DNA of 18,090 nt. It comes from JAMOAD01 sp023621955. Lineage in GTDB: Bacteria > Acidobacteriota > Aminicenantia > JAMOAD01. This document shows positions 7,181 through 14,360 of this stretch, piece by piece. Position 1 is the first letter of the stretch, and each line of letters starts with the position of its first letter. The DNA is taken from positions 1 to 18,090 of the forward strand of contig DAONEM010000040.1 in NCBI GenBank assembly GCA_035403085.1. The letters run 5' to 3'. The notes below the pieces were generated by a model. That model was given only the letters and a program-made list of their open reading frames with translations. It had not been told where the DNA came from and did not search any database. The translations under genes and the position numbers were made by a program.

Positions 7181-8695
7181 ATGCAAATTGCCGTTCTTGT
7201 CTTCTACTTTGCAATTCTTATTATTCTCTCCGTCTTTGGGGCCCACCGGTACTTTCTCCTTTACCAGTTTTATAAACACAAAGACGACAAGATCCGTCCT
7301 CAGGGCGATTTCCCGGAACCTCCGGGAGTGACGATCCAGCTGCCCCTCTACAACGAGATGTACGTTGCCGAAAGGCTTATCAAAGCCGTTTGTGCCTTGG
7401 ACTACCCCAAGGAGAAGATGGAGATTCAGGTCCTCGATGACTCCACCGACGAGACCACGGAGATTGTTGCCGGTCTTGTCAAAGAGTATCAAGGGAAGGG
7501 CTTCGACATAAACCTTCTGCATAGGTCCAAAGAGGAACGCACTGGGTTCAAGGCCGGCGCCTTGGCCGCTGGAATGGAAAAGGCCAAATACGGCTATCTG
7601 GCCATCTTCGACGCCGACTTCCTTCCTCCGGAGAACTTCCTCCGCCGAACGGTCCCTTTCTTCACGAACCCGAAGATCGGCATGGTCCAGATCCGTTGGG
7701 GCCATATCAACAGAACCTGCTCCCTCCTGACGGAGGTTCAATCGGTCCTTTTGGACGGCCACTTCGTCATCGAAAGCACTGTCCGCAACCGTACGGACCG
7801 CTACTTCAACTTCAACGGGACCGCCGGAATCTGGCGTAAGCAGGCCATCGTCGACGGCGGCGGTTGGGAACACGATACCCTCACCGAAGACCTCGATCTC
7901 AGCTACCGTTCTCAGCTCAAGGGGTGGAAGTTCATCTACCTCCCGGACATGATCGCTCCCGCCGAACTCCCCGTCACCATCCAGAGCTTCAAGACCCAGC
8001 AACACCGTTGGGCCAAGGGCGCTATCCAGACGGCCAAGAAGCTCATGCCCATCATCATCCGTTCCAAGATTCCCCTGAAGAACAAGGTTGAGGCTTTCTT
8101 CCACCTCTGCGCCAACATCGCCTACCTCTTCATGATCCCCTTGTCGGTCGCCATCTTCCCAACCGTCGTCATCCGACGGAACATGAACTGGGGGCAGATG
8201 ATACTCATCGACATTCCCTTCCTTCTCCTGGCCACATTCTCTTTCGGCGCCTTCTACCTGGTCGCCCAGAAACATGTTTTGAAGACCTGGAACGAGAAGA
8301 TCAAGTTCCTCCCCTTCTGCTCCGCCATCGGTATCGGCCTTTCCGTCAACAACGCCGTCGCGGTCTGGGAAGGGTTGGTCAACAAGCAGTCCCCCTTCGT
8401 CAGAACCCCTAAGTATGGGATTCTCGACAACAAGAAGGAAGCGGGTCAGAAGAAGTACAAGAGCAACCGGAGCTATCTCGCCTATATCGAGATCCTCCTG
8501 GGCCTCTACTTCACCGCGACCATTTTCGTCGCCATCGACAGCGAGATCTACCTGACCATCCCCTTCCTCTTCATCTTCCAGTTCGGTTACCTCTACATGG
8601 GGGTTCTCTCCCTCATGGAAGAGCATAAATGGATCCCCGCCCTCTTCCGCCGTGAGAAGACTTTGACCTTGGCCGAGAGCAAGCAGAGAATCTGA
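7181..8695 (+). CDS. Membrane GT2 glycosyltransferase, cellulose/mannan synthase-like
   Basis: This is a 504-residue processive-type inverting glycosyltransferase. An N-terminal membrane helix (about residues 3-25) precedes the cytosolic GT-A domain. That domain has PLYNE at 55-59, DDS at 86-88, DAD (metal and UDP/GDP-sugar binding) at 144-146, TED (general base) at 235-237 and QQHRW at 273-277, the D,D,D,QxxRW signature of family 2. Several hydrophobic helices follow, around 318-340, 348-372 and 455-490. Best relatives by pattern are CsLA/mannan- or glucan-synthase-like proteins; no PilZ domain is visible. It likely makes a beta-linked polysaccharide or glycolipid at the inner membrane. A 209-residue protein of unknown function follows after 31 bases. 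Confidence 0.93.
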   Translation: MQIAVLVFYFAILIILSVFGAHRYFLLYQFYKHKDDKIRPQGDFPEPPGVTIQLPLYNEMYVAERLIKAVCALDYPKEKMEIQVLDDSTDETTEIVAGLVKEYQGKGFDINLLHRSKEERTGFKAGALAAGMEKAKYGYLAIFDADFLPPENFLRRTVPFFTNPKIGMVQIRWGHINRTCSLLTEVQSVLLDGHFVIESTVRNRTDRYFNFNGTAGIWRKQAIVDGGGWEHDTLTEDLDLSYRSQLKGWKFIYLPDMIAPAELPVTIQSFKTQQHRWAKGAIQTAKKLMPIIIRSKIPLKNKVEAFFHLCANIAYLFMIPLSVAIFPTVVIRRNMNWGQMILIDIPFLLLATFSFGAFYLVAQKHVLKTWNEKIKFLPFCSAIGIGLSVNNAVAVWEGLVNKQSPFVRTPKYGILDNKKEAGQKKYKSNRSYLAYIEILLGLYFTATIFVAIDSEIYLTIPFLFIFQFGYLYMGVLSLMEEHKWIPALFRREKTLTLAESKQRI

Positions 8696-8726
8696 CCTCT
8701 GAAATCTAGAGAGCCTGGGAGGCACT

Positions 8727-9356
8727 ATGGCATCCTATTGGATCGACGGCGAGAGATGGACACCGGAAGGGAGTTTTAACGAATGGCAAGAACTCCTGAC
8801 GGCAATCTATAAAGAGTTGACCCCCCGCAAGCGGGGACTGCAGAAGATTCTTGCCGACGGAGAAGAGCTCACTTCCCTCATGGCCGGTCAGACTCCTGCG
8901 CAAACACCGGACTCCTACGGGCGCATCGACTTCACGACCCTGGAGGTGATCCAGATCGCCTTTCAAGGCTTAGAGAACGGTCGCACCTTCATTCCCAACC
9001 TCCAGAAGATTCTCCTGGGGGCGGCGGAGTTCGCCAGGCTCGGAGACGATCAGAAGAAGAGCGAAGCCATCTCGGGGGCCCTGGAAGGGATCAAGCTCCT
9101 GATCACCCTCATGGTCAACCTCCAGAACCTCTACCAACTCAACTTCCGAGAGATCGCCCTTGACAACGGGGAGAACATCAGCGATGCCCTCGTCCGACTC
9201 AACGAGATTTTAGAAAACCTTAACGACGCTCAGGTCAGACACGACGACATTGAGTTGGCGGATATTCTCGAATACAGACTCTCCGAAGAGATCGTCGGGT
9301 TCGACCGACTCTTCGACGCCCTGAAGGCGGCTCTTCTCTCCCGCATCGGGAACTAA
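8727..9356 (+). CDS. Conserved-looking helical protein of unknown function
   Basis: I do not recognise this 209-residue protein. It is acidic, contains no cysteine, no signal peptide and no convincing membrane segment, and looks almost entirely alpha-helical. Leucine-rich amphipathic stretches cover about residues 88-145 and a charged heptad-like region (LVRLNEILENLNDAQ) about 155-170. The N-terminus (MASYWIDGERW) is unusually rich in aromatic residues. GGGAGG five bases before the ATG is a strong translation signal, and codon use matches its neighbours. It lies 31 bases after the GT2 gene and is followed by a strong terminator, so the two share a transcript. A role as a partner or regulator of the glycosyltransferase is inference only. 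Confidence 0.85.
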   Translation: MASYWIDGERWTPEGSFNEWQELLTAIYKELTPRKRGLQKILADGEELTSLMAGQTPAQTPDSYGRIDFTTLEVIQIAFQGLENGRTFIPNLQKILLGAAEFARLGDDQKKSEAISGALEGIKLLITLMVNLQNLYQLNFREIALDNGENISDALVRLNEILENLNDAQVRHDDIELADILEYRLSEEIVGFDRLFDALKAALLSRIGN

Positions 9357-9372
9357 GGGCTCCTCAAACACG

Positions 9373-9412
9373 AAAGGCTCCTGCCGGGATCCCGGCAGGA
9401 GCCTTTTTTTTT
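9373..9412 (+). terminator. Strong intrinsic terminator between convergent operons
   Basis: A perfect inverted repeat (9373-9406, stem AAGGCTCCTGCCGG with a GATC loop) is followed by nine T residues (9404-9412). It ends the GT2 operon 16 bases after the stop codon. The reverse strand has only TTTCGTGTTT after the stem, so it probably also helps stop ptb transcription arriving from the right, less efficiently. Confidence 0.95.
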
Positions 9413-9435
9413 ATTGAACTCCGACTCTCAGCTTC

Positions 9436-10350
9436 TCAGTCGAACACTCTGCCCACAACACTGCCCAAGGCGATCGAGTTGAGTCGATCCTCCTCGGTTT
9501 CGGCGCGGGAGGGGATCAGTACGGGAACCTGGGCCCCGACGACGATATGCCCCACTTGAACGCCGGAAAAGTAGGTGAAGGATTTGCCGAGAATGTTCCC
9601 GGCTTCGATAGAGGGAACCAGAAGAATGTCGGCCTCGCCGATTCCCTCATCTTGGATCCCCTTCAACTCACCAGCCGCCTTCGATACCGCCAAATCCAAG
9701 GCCAGGGGTCCCTGAACAACACAACCGGGAATGTTCCCCTCTCGGTTCAGGCGTTGAAGCTCGGCTCCGTCCACAGTGGAGTGAATCTTCTCGTTGATAT
9801 ACTCGATGCAGGAGAGAACCGCCACTCTGGGGTTGCTGTGGCCGAGGCGTTGGTAGACCTTCGCCGCGTTGAGAATGATGACCCGCTTCTCCTCCACGCT
9901 TGGGAGGATGTTCACACCACCGTCGGTGACGCCGATCAGTTTAACCTTGCCGTCTACCTTGACCTCCGCCAGAAGAATATCCGACAGAAGGTGACCGGTC
10001 CTGAGGCCAGCCTCTTTGTTGAGAACCTTCTTCATGAGAACCGACGTGCTCAGGTTCCCTTTCAGAAGAATCTCGGCCTCGCCGCTCCGGGCGAGCTCGA
10101 CGGCCCTCAAGGCCGCTGCTTCCTCACCGTCGGCCGCTTCGATTCGGAAATTTTTAGGGTCCAACCCTTCATTCCTTAAGAGGGTCTCGATGGTCTCCCT
10201 CTCCCCGATGAAAATCGGGACGGCGATCCCCTCCTCCTGGGCGATTAGACCCGAACGAACCGTATGGGGTGCGTGGGCGGAGACGATGGCCAGCTTCTTA
10301 AGGGGTTGCCCCTTGGCGGCCTCCCTGACCTCTTGGAAGCGTTTGATCAT
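9436..10350 (-). CDS. ptb: Phosphate butyryltransferase-type phosphotransacylase
   Basis: This 304-residue enzyme exchanges CoA of an acyl-CoA for phosphate, giving an acyl phosphate for ATP formation by an acyl kinase. The PTA/PTB fold is evident from AILLKGNLSTSVLMKK-like and TDGGVNILPS segments and the C-terminal VLIPSRAETEEDRLNSIALG block. The open frame extends upstream to 10635, but that part is a shadow of iorB. The family-typical start is the ATG at 10350, which overlaps the iorB stop by 4 bases (ATGA). Coupling to iorAB suggests aryl-acetyl-CoA (indole-, phenyl- or hydroxyphenylacetyl-CoA) as a substrate, rather than only butyryl-CoA. No butyrate-kinase-type gene follows before the terminator. 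Confidence 0.88.
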   Translation of the reverse strand: MIKRFQEVREAAKGQPLKKLAIVSAHAPHTVRSGLIAQEEGIAVPIFIGERETIETLLRNEGLDPKNFRIEAADGEEAAALRAVELARSGEAEILLKGNLSTSVLMKKVLNKEAGLRTGHLLSDILLAEVKVDGKVKLIGVTDGGVNILPSVEEKRVIILNAAKVYQRLGHSNPRVAVLSCIEYINEKIHSTVDGAELQRLNREGNIPGCVVQGPLALDLAVSKAAGELKGIQDEGIGEADILLVPSIEAGNILGKSFTYFSGVQVGHIVVGAQVPVLIPSRAETEEDRLNSIALGSVVGRVFD

Positions 10351-10925
10351 GACCTCACCTCTCCGTACCCTTGGTCGAAGGCCTTCAGGTTCACCTCTTT
10401 CGCCTTGGGAGGAACCCTTCGGGAGATCATGGCGGCCCAGAGGGATTTCTCGAGGCCGAGCTCCTTGGCGAGAAGTCCAAGGAGGTAGAGGTTCACTACC
10501 TTGATGTTCCCCAGCTCTTTGGCCTTTGCCAAGGCATCCACGGTCTGAATATGCTTCGTCTTTTCCCTGATCTTCGGGAGAATTTCCTCTTCCGGATACT
10601 CCATGGTGCCCGTAGCTACGGGAATGGGGTCCCACCGGTAGTCGTTTATCAGCATGGTACCGTCTTTACGCAGGTACTTGAGAGTTCTGAGAGCCTCCAG
10701 CTTCTCGAAGGCAAGGATGAGATCGGCACTGTCCTCTCCAACGATGGGGGAGTAGATCTTCTCGCCGTAACGGATCGTGGTGATCACGTCACCGCCCCGT
10801 TGGCTCATCCCATGAACCTCCGATTTCTTAACGTCGAAGCCCGCCTCCATGAGAACGTCCGAAAGAATGTCCGAGGCGAGGATGATCCCTTGCCCACCAA
10901 CGCCGCAAATAATGATGGTTTTCAT
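10347..10925 (-). CDS. iorB: Indolepyruvate:ferredoxin oxidoreductase, beta subunit
   Basis: This is the gamma-type subunit of 2-oxoacid:ferredoxin oxidoreductases, which pairs with IorA to decarboxylate aryl-pyruvates to aryl-acetyl-CoA while reducing ferredoxin. The 192-residue protein starts MKTIIICGVGGQGI, with the GxGGQG signature at residues 8-13. It contains the SEVHGMSQRGGDV motif typical of the family. Two starts are possible: GTG at 10928 or ATG at 10925. AGGAGG lies four bases from the GTG and seven from the ATG, so I prefer the ATG. It overlaps the iorA stop (TGATG) and the ptb start. Confidence 0.93.
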   Translation of the reverse strand: MKTIIICGVGGQGIILASDILSDVLMEAGFDVKKSEVHGMSQRGGDVITTIRYGEKIYSPIVGEDSADLILAFEKLEALRTLKYLRKDGTMLINDYRWDPIPVATGTMEYPEEEILPKIREKTKHIQTVDALAKAKELGNIKVVNLYLLGLLAKELGLEKSLWAAMISRRVPPKAKEVNLKAFDQGYGEVRS

Positions 10926-12733
10926 CACGCTTCCTCCTTCTTCATGGACTTTGTCTCGAAATCCCAGGCTTCACGGATGGCTCTTCCTCCCTCTTGGGAG
11001 AGGGATATGGCCTTCTTGGGACAAAGGTCGGCGCAAAGGCCGCAGGCCGTACAGAGCATGGGGTCGATGGAGGATTTCTTCTCCTTGAAGGAGATGGCCG
11101 GGCAGCCGAGCTGGACGCAGATCTTACATCCGATGCAGAGGTCCCTGTCCACCTTGCAGGAGGTCCATTTGGATTTCTTGAAGAGAAGTACGCAGGGACG
11201 CTTGGTGATGACCACCGACGGCTCTTCCCTGTCCATGGCTTCGGAGATGACCTTCTTCAGGTTTTTCAGATCGTAGGGGTCTACAACATGGACATCCTTG
11301 ACGCCGCAGGCCTTGACCAAGGCTTCGATGTCGACCTGAACGGTGGGATCACCCTTGATGGTCAAACCGGTACCCGGGTTCTGCTGGTGCCCTGTCATAG
11401 CGGTAATCCTGTTGTCCAGAATCACGACCGTCGACATGCCCCGGTTGTAGACCATATCGATCAAGGAGGTGATTCCGGAGTGGAAGAAGGTGGAATCTCC
11501 GATGACCCCGACCACCTTCTTTCTCTCTCCCCCGAGAAGCCGGAAGGTGATGTCCATTCCGTGGGCGTTGCTGATGGAGGCGCCCATGTCCACCGTCGTA
11601 TCGATGGAGCTGAGAGGGGCCATGGCGCCGAGGGTGTAACACCCGATATCGCCGGTCACGATGGCCTTCAGCTGATGGAGGGTGTAGAAAACGGAGGTGT
11701 GAGGACAACCGGCACAGAGAGCGGGGGGACGGGGGGGAAGGGAGGTCTGAGGGGCGACGCTCTTGGAAGAGAGTCCCATGGATTCCCTGAGGATGTTGGG
11801 GTTAAGCTCTCCCTGTCGGGGGATAAGATCCTTGCCGTGCACTTCGGCCTGCCCGCAGAGCATAGCCTTGATTTCGGTTTCCATGATCGGATCGTTCTCT
11901 TCGATCACGACGATCTTCTTGACACCAGCGGCGAACTCACGGATAAGCTTCTCCGGAAGGGGATAGGAGAAGGAAATCTTCAGGAAAGAAGCTTCAGGGA
12001 AGGCCTCACGTGCGTACTGGTAGGAGATTCCCGAGGCGATGTAGCCGATCTCCCGGTCTCCCCAATGGATAAAGTTTCCGGGAAAGGTGTTGGAAAACTC
12101 AGCCAAATCCTCCATCCTCTTCTCCACGAAGACGTGACGCTTCCGGGCGTGTCCGGGAAGGAGAAGACGCTTCAGCGTATCCTTCTGGTAAGGGACGATG
12201 GGGACCTCTTTCCTCTCCCCAAGCTCTACCAGAGACTTGGAATGGGAGGTCCGAGTCGTCATCCTCATGAGGATAGGGGTGTCGAACTTCTCGGAAATGT
12301 CGTAGGCCATACGGGTAAACTCTTTGGCCTCCTGGGAATCGGAGGGTTCCATCAGGGGCATCCGTGCGGCTCTGGCATAATGCCTGTTGTCCTGTTCGTT
12401 CTGTGAGCTGTGCATACCCGGGTCGTCGGCAGTAACGATGACAAAGCCTCCGGTGACGCCGATATAGGAAGCGGAAAAGAAAGGATCCGCCGCCACGTTT
12501 AGCCCTACGTGTTTCTGGGAGACGATGGCGCGGGCTCCCGCAAAGGTTGCCCCTAAGGCGACCTCGAGAGCGACCTTCTCGTTTGTTGACCACTCGCAGA
12601 AAACCTCTTTGTAACGGGAGAGGTTCTCCATAATCTCGGTACTGGGAGTTCCCGGATAGGCGGCGGCAAAGTGCAAGCCCGCTTCCCAGGCACCCCGAGC
12701 TATGGCTTCGTTGCCCGACAATAACTCTTTCAT
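10925..12733 (-). CDS. iorA: Indolepyruvate:ferredoxin oxidoreductase, alpha subunit
   Basis: This 602-residue catalytic subunit oxidatively decarboxylates aromatic 2-oxo acids derived from Trp, Phe and Tyr to aryl-acetyl-CoA, using ferredoxin as acceptor. The N-terminal pyrimidine domain has YPGTPSTEI near residues 26-34. The TPP-binding domain contains CPHT at 343, GDIGCYTLG at 361-369 and the GDS...N metal/TPP motif at 412-441. Two 4Fe-4S clusters lie at the C-terminus: C533, C536, C539, C544 (the last spaced by four residues, as usual for IorA) and C561, C564, C567, C571. The ATG has GAGGAGG about nine bases upstream. It leads an operon with iorB and ptb and has its own promoter. Confidence 0.96.
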   Translation of the reverse strand: MKELLSGNEAIARGAWEAGLHFAAAYPGTPSTEIMENLSRYKEVFCEWSTNEKVALEVALGATFAGARAIVSQKHVGLNVAADPFFSASYIGVTGGFVIVTADDPGMHSSQNEQDNRHYARAARMPLMEPSDSQEAKEFTRMAYDISEKFDTPILMRMTTRTSHSKSLVELGERKEVPIVPYQKDTLKRLLLPGHARKRHVFVEKRMEDLAEFSNTFPGNFIHWGDREIGYIASGISYQYAREAFPEASFLKISFSYPLPEKLIREFAAGVKKIVVIEENDPIMETEIKAMLCGQAEVHGKDLIPRQGELNPNILRESMGLSSKSVAPQTSLPPRPPALCAGCPHTSVFYTLHQLKAIVTGDIGCYTLGAMAPLSSIDTTVDMGASISNAHGMDITFRLLGGERKKVVGVIGDSTFFHSGITSLIDMVYNRGMSTVVILDNRITAMTGHQQNPGTGLTIKGDPTVQVDIEALVKACGVKDVHVVDPYDLKNLKKVISEAMDREEPSVVITKRPCVLLFKKSKWTSCKVDRDLCIGCKICVQLGCPAISFKEKKSSIDPMLCTACGLCADLCPKKAISLSQEGGRAIREAWDFETKSMKKEEA

Positions 12734-12775
12734 TGGGAAAAGCCTCCTCTGGAATCTGGGTGTTTTGAACTGAAG

Positions 12776-12804
12776 ATAGTAGCCGAAAGGGGCTCTGTTG
12801 TCAA
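12776..12804 (-). promoter_or_regulatory. Promoter of the iorA-iorB-ptb operon
   Basis: The minus strand carries a perfect -35 TTGACA (12804-12799), a 17-base spacer and a -10 TACTAT (12781-12776). Transcription should start near 12769, giving a 36-base leader. The -35 box lies 4 bases from a pair of alternative hairpins at 12809-12834. Confidence 0.8.
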
Positions 12805-12808
12805 CCTA

Positions 12809-12834
12809 AGAGGGGTTCTACCCCTCTCAGGGGT
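12809..12834 (-). repeat. Overlapping inverted repeats at the end of the barrel-protein gene
   Basis: Three alternating copies of AGGGGT/ACCCCT form two mutually exclusive hairpins. One has an 8-base-pair stem (12809-12827, loop AGA on the minus strand). The other has a 6-base-pair stem (12820-12834, loop GAG) spanning the stop codon. No T tract follows, so a rho-independent terminator is doubtful. They abut the iorA promoter and may end or attenuate transcription from upstream, or bind a regulator. Confidence 0.45.
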
Positions 12835-13894
12835 TCTTCCCCCAGGGGTCGACGAAGGCGGCGGAGATTCCCCACCCGCTGAGCTTTCCCTGAGGGGAGA
12901 GGGAAGAGCTGACATAGAGTAGGAGGCGTCGCCCCATAAGAATTCCTAAGCCGCCGGAGAGGGTGGAGAGAGAGCCGCCTCCCCAGAGAGGCTTTCGTTT
13001 CAGATCTGTCTGCCCGGCCAGAGAGAAGTAGACGCTGTCGGAGAAGAGGTGGAGGAGAGAGACCCTCAGGGGCTGCTCCTCCCGGGAGGAGTAGAAGGTC
13101 GCCCTCTTGTCGGCCTGGAAGAGGACGGAGAGGGATGTCCTCTGGGTGAGATCGCCCTGAACACCGATCTGAAAGGTTCTTTCCCTCTTTCTCACCCCAT
13201 CGTTCTTCTTCTTGACCGCCAACGGTGAGACGGTGAGGGAGACGTTCCACCGGGAAGAGATGGCCATTGCGGTCTGAAGAGAGATCTCGGTAAAGGTGTC
13301 TGCTCCCTTGGAAAGCCCGTTCCGTGCACTTCTCAGGTCAGAGAGGAGATCCAAGGGCGCATCCTCTTCGGTAGGAGGGTCTTCCAACTCCGCCCCGTAG
13401 AGGTCTCCCCGGTAGTGGCGCAGGGTCAGACCGTAGAAGAGGCCACGTCCGCGGTGGCCCAGGCTTACCCCGTAGACTTTTCCCTTCCACCCCTCCAGGA
13501 GGTACGCATCCTTTTGCCGCTCCAGGGAGAGAGAATCCAAGGAGTTCCAAAAGAGGGAGAGGGATTTGTGGGTCACCATGAGACCGGAAGAGTAGGCGCC
13601 CCGAAAGAGGTTGTCCTCTTTGGGCTCGACCCAGGGTTGTTTCAGATGGGCCAAGAGAGACCCGGTGCTCTCGGTGAAGGAGAGCCTGGAGTAGGAGAGG
13701 GAGGTTGGAGAGAGGGAGGCGGGGTTGTAGAGGCTTTGAAGGGGAACAGGAGAGAAAGGGAAAAAGGTGTAGGCCGTTCCCATGCCCCAGGGCGTCGGAG
13801 TGAAAAGCTCCTCTTGGGCGCCTTTCAGGGAGGGAAGAAACAGGAACGCCAGAAGGAGAGCCGCAACGGAGAAGAACCTCTTCCTTTTCGCCAT
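12827..13894 (-). CDS. Exported outer-membrane beta-barrel-like protein
   Basis: A 355-residue protein begins with a clear signal peptide: KRKR, a hydrophobic core VAALLLAFLFLP, and a likely cleavage near residues 25-27. The mature part is rich in alternating hydrophobic and polar residues with many Ser, Tyr, Gly and Arg, as in transmembrane beta strands. It starts with a MGTAYTFF...SLYNPASLSPTSL segment resembling the N-terminal MGGA...NPAGL signature of PorV/PorQ/UPF0164-type barrels. It does not end in an aromatic residue as most BamA substrates do. The frame is open up to 14062, but the start at 13894 gives the signal peptide and fits the promoter. Function is unknown; transport or assembly at the outer membrane is plausible. 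Confidence 0.75.
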   Translation of the reverse strand: MAKRKRFFSVAALLLAFLFLPSLKGAQEELFTPTPWGMGTAYTFFPFSPVPLQSLYNPASLSPTSLSYSRLSFTESTGSLLAHLKQPWVEPKEDNLFRGAYSSGLMVTHKSLSLFWNSLDSLSLERQKDAYLLEGWKGKVYGVSLGHRGRGLFYGLTLRHYRGDLYGAELEDPPTEEDAPLDLLSDLRSARNGLSKGADTFTEISLQTAMAISSRWNVSLTVSPLAVKKKNDGVRKRERTFQIGVQGDLTQRTSLSVLFQADKRATFYSSREEQPLRVSLLHLFSDSVYFSLAGQTDLKRKPLWGGGSLSTLSGGLGILMGRRLLLYVSSSLSPQGKLSGWGISAAFVDPWGKNP

Positions 13895-13901
13895 CTTTCT
13901 G

Positions 13902-13930
13902 ACTATAACCGTCTCCTTTCTCCCTGTCAA
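13902..13930 (-). promoter_or_regulatory. Consensus promoter giving a leaderless barrel-protein transcript
   Basis: On the minus strand TTGACA (13930-13925) is followed by 17 bases and TATAGT (13907-13902). The predicted transcription start is 13895-13894, at the A of the start codon (13894). No Shine-Dalgarno sequence lies close to the ATG; the only AAGGAG is about 17 bases upstream, inside the promoter spacer. Confidence 0.75.
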
Positions 13931-13946
13931 GAGAGGGTCCTCTCTG

Positions 13947-13975
13947 TTGCCTTTCTCGCCTTTTCGTGTTATAGG
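13947..13975 (+). promoter_or_regulatory. Possible promoter of the DUF1844-ribF operon
   Basis: TTGCCT (13947-13952), a 17-base spacer and TATAGG (13970-13975) each match four of six consensus bases. The start would be near 13982 with a leader of about 79 bases. It is divergent from the barrel-protein promoter, whose -35 lies 16 bases away. Confidence 0.45.
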
Positions 13976-14001
13976 TTTCTTTACGGATAACCTTTTCTTT
14001 G

Positions 14002-14017
14002 CCACAACAAGTTGTGG
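14002..14017. promoter_or_regulatory. Palindrome CCACAACAAGTTGTGG, candidate operator or leader hairpin
   Basis: Perfect 7-base arms flank an AA centre. The site lies about 20 bases downstream of the predicted plus-strand transcription start and about 45 bases before the DUF1844 start codon. This position suits a repressor operator, or an mRNA hairpin (6-base-pair stem, CAAG loop). No regulator gene is nearby. Confidence 0.4.
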
Positions 14018-14060
14018 AATGGCCCTATCCGGAGAGTGAAAGAACCAGAGGGGAATAGGC

Positions 14061-14360
14061 ATGAGCGACGACAGCGACGGGAAAAACCCCCAAGAGGAGA
14101 GGGAGGGCCACTACCCTCCGGTCTCTTTTTCAACCCTTCTCTTCACCTTTTCTTCCCAGGCGGCGGTACATCTAGGCCTTCTCGAAAATCCCCTTACCGG
14201 TAAGCGGGAGACCGATATTGCAGGAGCGCGCCACTTCATCGACACCCTCGACCTTCTTCAAGAGAAGACCAAAGGGAATCTGACCCAGGAAGAGGAGACC
14301 CTTCTCTCGTCCCTCTTGACACAGCTGAAGACCGCCTTCTTATCCCAGAGGCAACCTTGA
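14061..14360 (+). CDS. DUF1844 domain protein
   Basis: This 99-residue protein matches the DUF1844 pattern. A charged, disordered start is followed by VSFSTLLFTFSSQAAVHLGLLENPLTGKRETDIAGARHFIDTL-type sequence (residues 21-64), then LLQEKTKGNLTQEEETLLSSLL. The family is small, helical and uncharacterised. Its proteins occur in acidobacterial, deltaproteobacterial and planctomycete-type genomes. The ATG is preceded by GAGGGGA about 6 bases upstream. Its stop overlaps the TTG start of the next gene (TTGA), so the two are translated together. It is the first gene of a four-gene operon ending in ribF. It has no signal peptide and is expected in the cytoplasm. Confidence 0.87.
   Translation: MSDDSDGKNPQEEREGHYPPVSFSTLLFTFSSQAAVHLGLLENPLTGKRETDIAGARHFIDTLDLLQEKTKGNLTQEEETLLSSLLTQLKTAFLSQRQP

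Noticed and set aside
7109..8725. A 538-codon open frame on the minus strand opposite the GT2 glycosyltransferase
   Set aside because: Its translation is low-complexity and rich in Asp, Glu, Val and Gly with no recognisable domain. The opposite strand carries an intact GT2 motif set. The long open frame is explained by strong codon bias.
10351..10635. N-terminal extension of ptb
   Set aside because: The extra residues are an out-of-frame reading of iorB. The family start and the ATGA overlap support 10350.
10994..12406. A 470-codon plus-strand frame opposite iorA
   Set aside because: It is the antisense image of iorA, with no family resemblance and no promoter or ribosome binding site.
13895..14062. 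N-terminal extension of the barrel protein
   Set aside because: It would place about 56 residues before a clear signal peptide and covers the promoter; start at 13894 is better.
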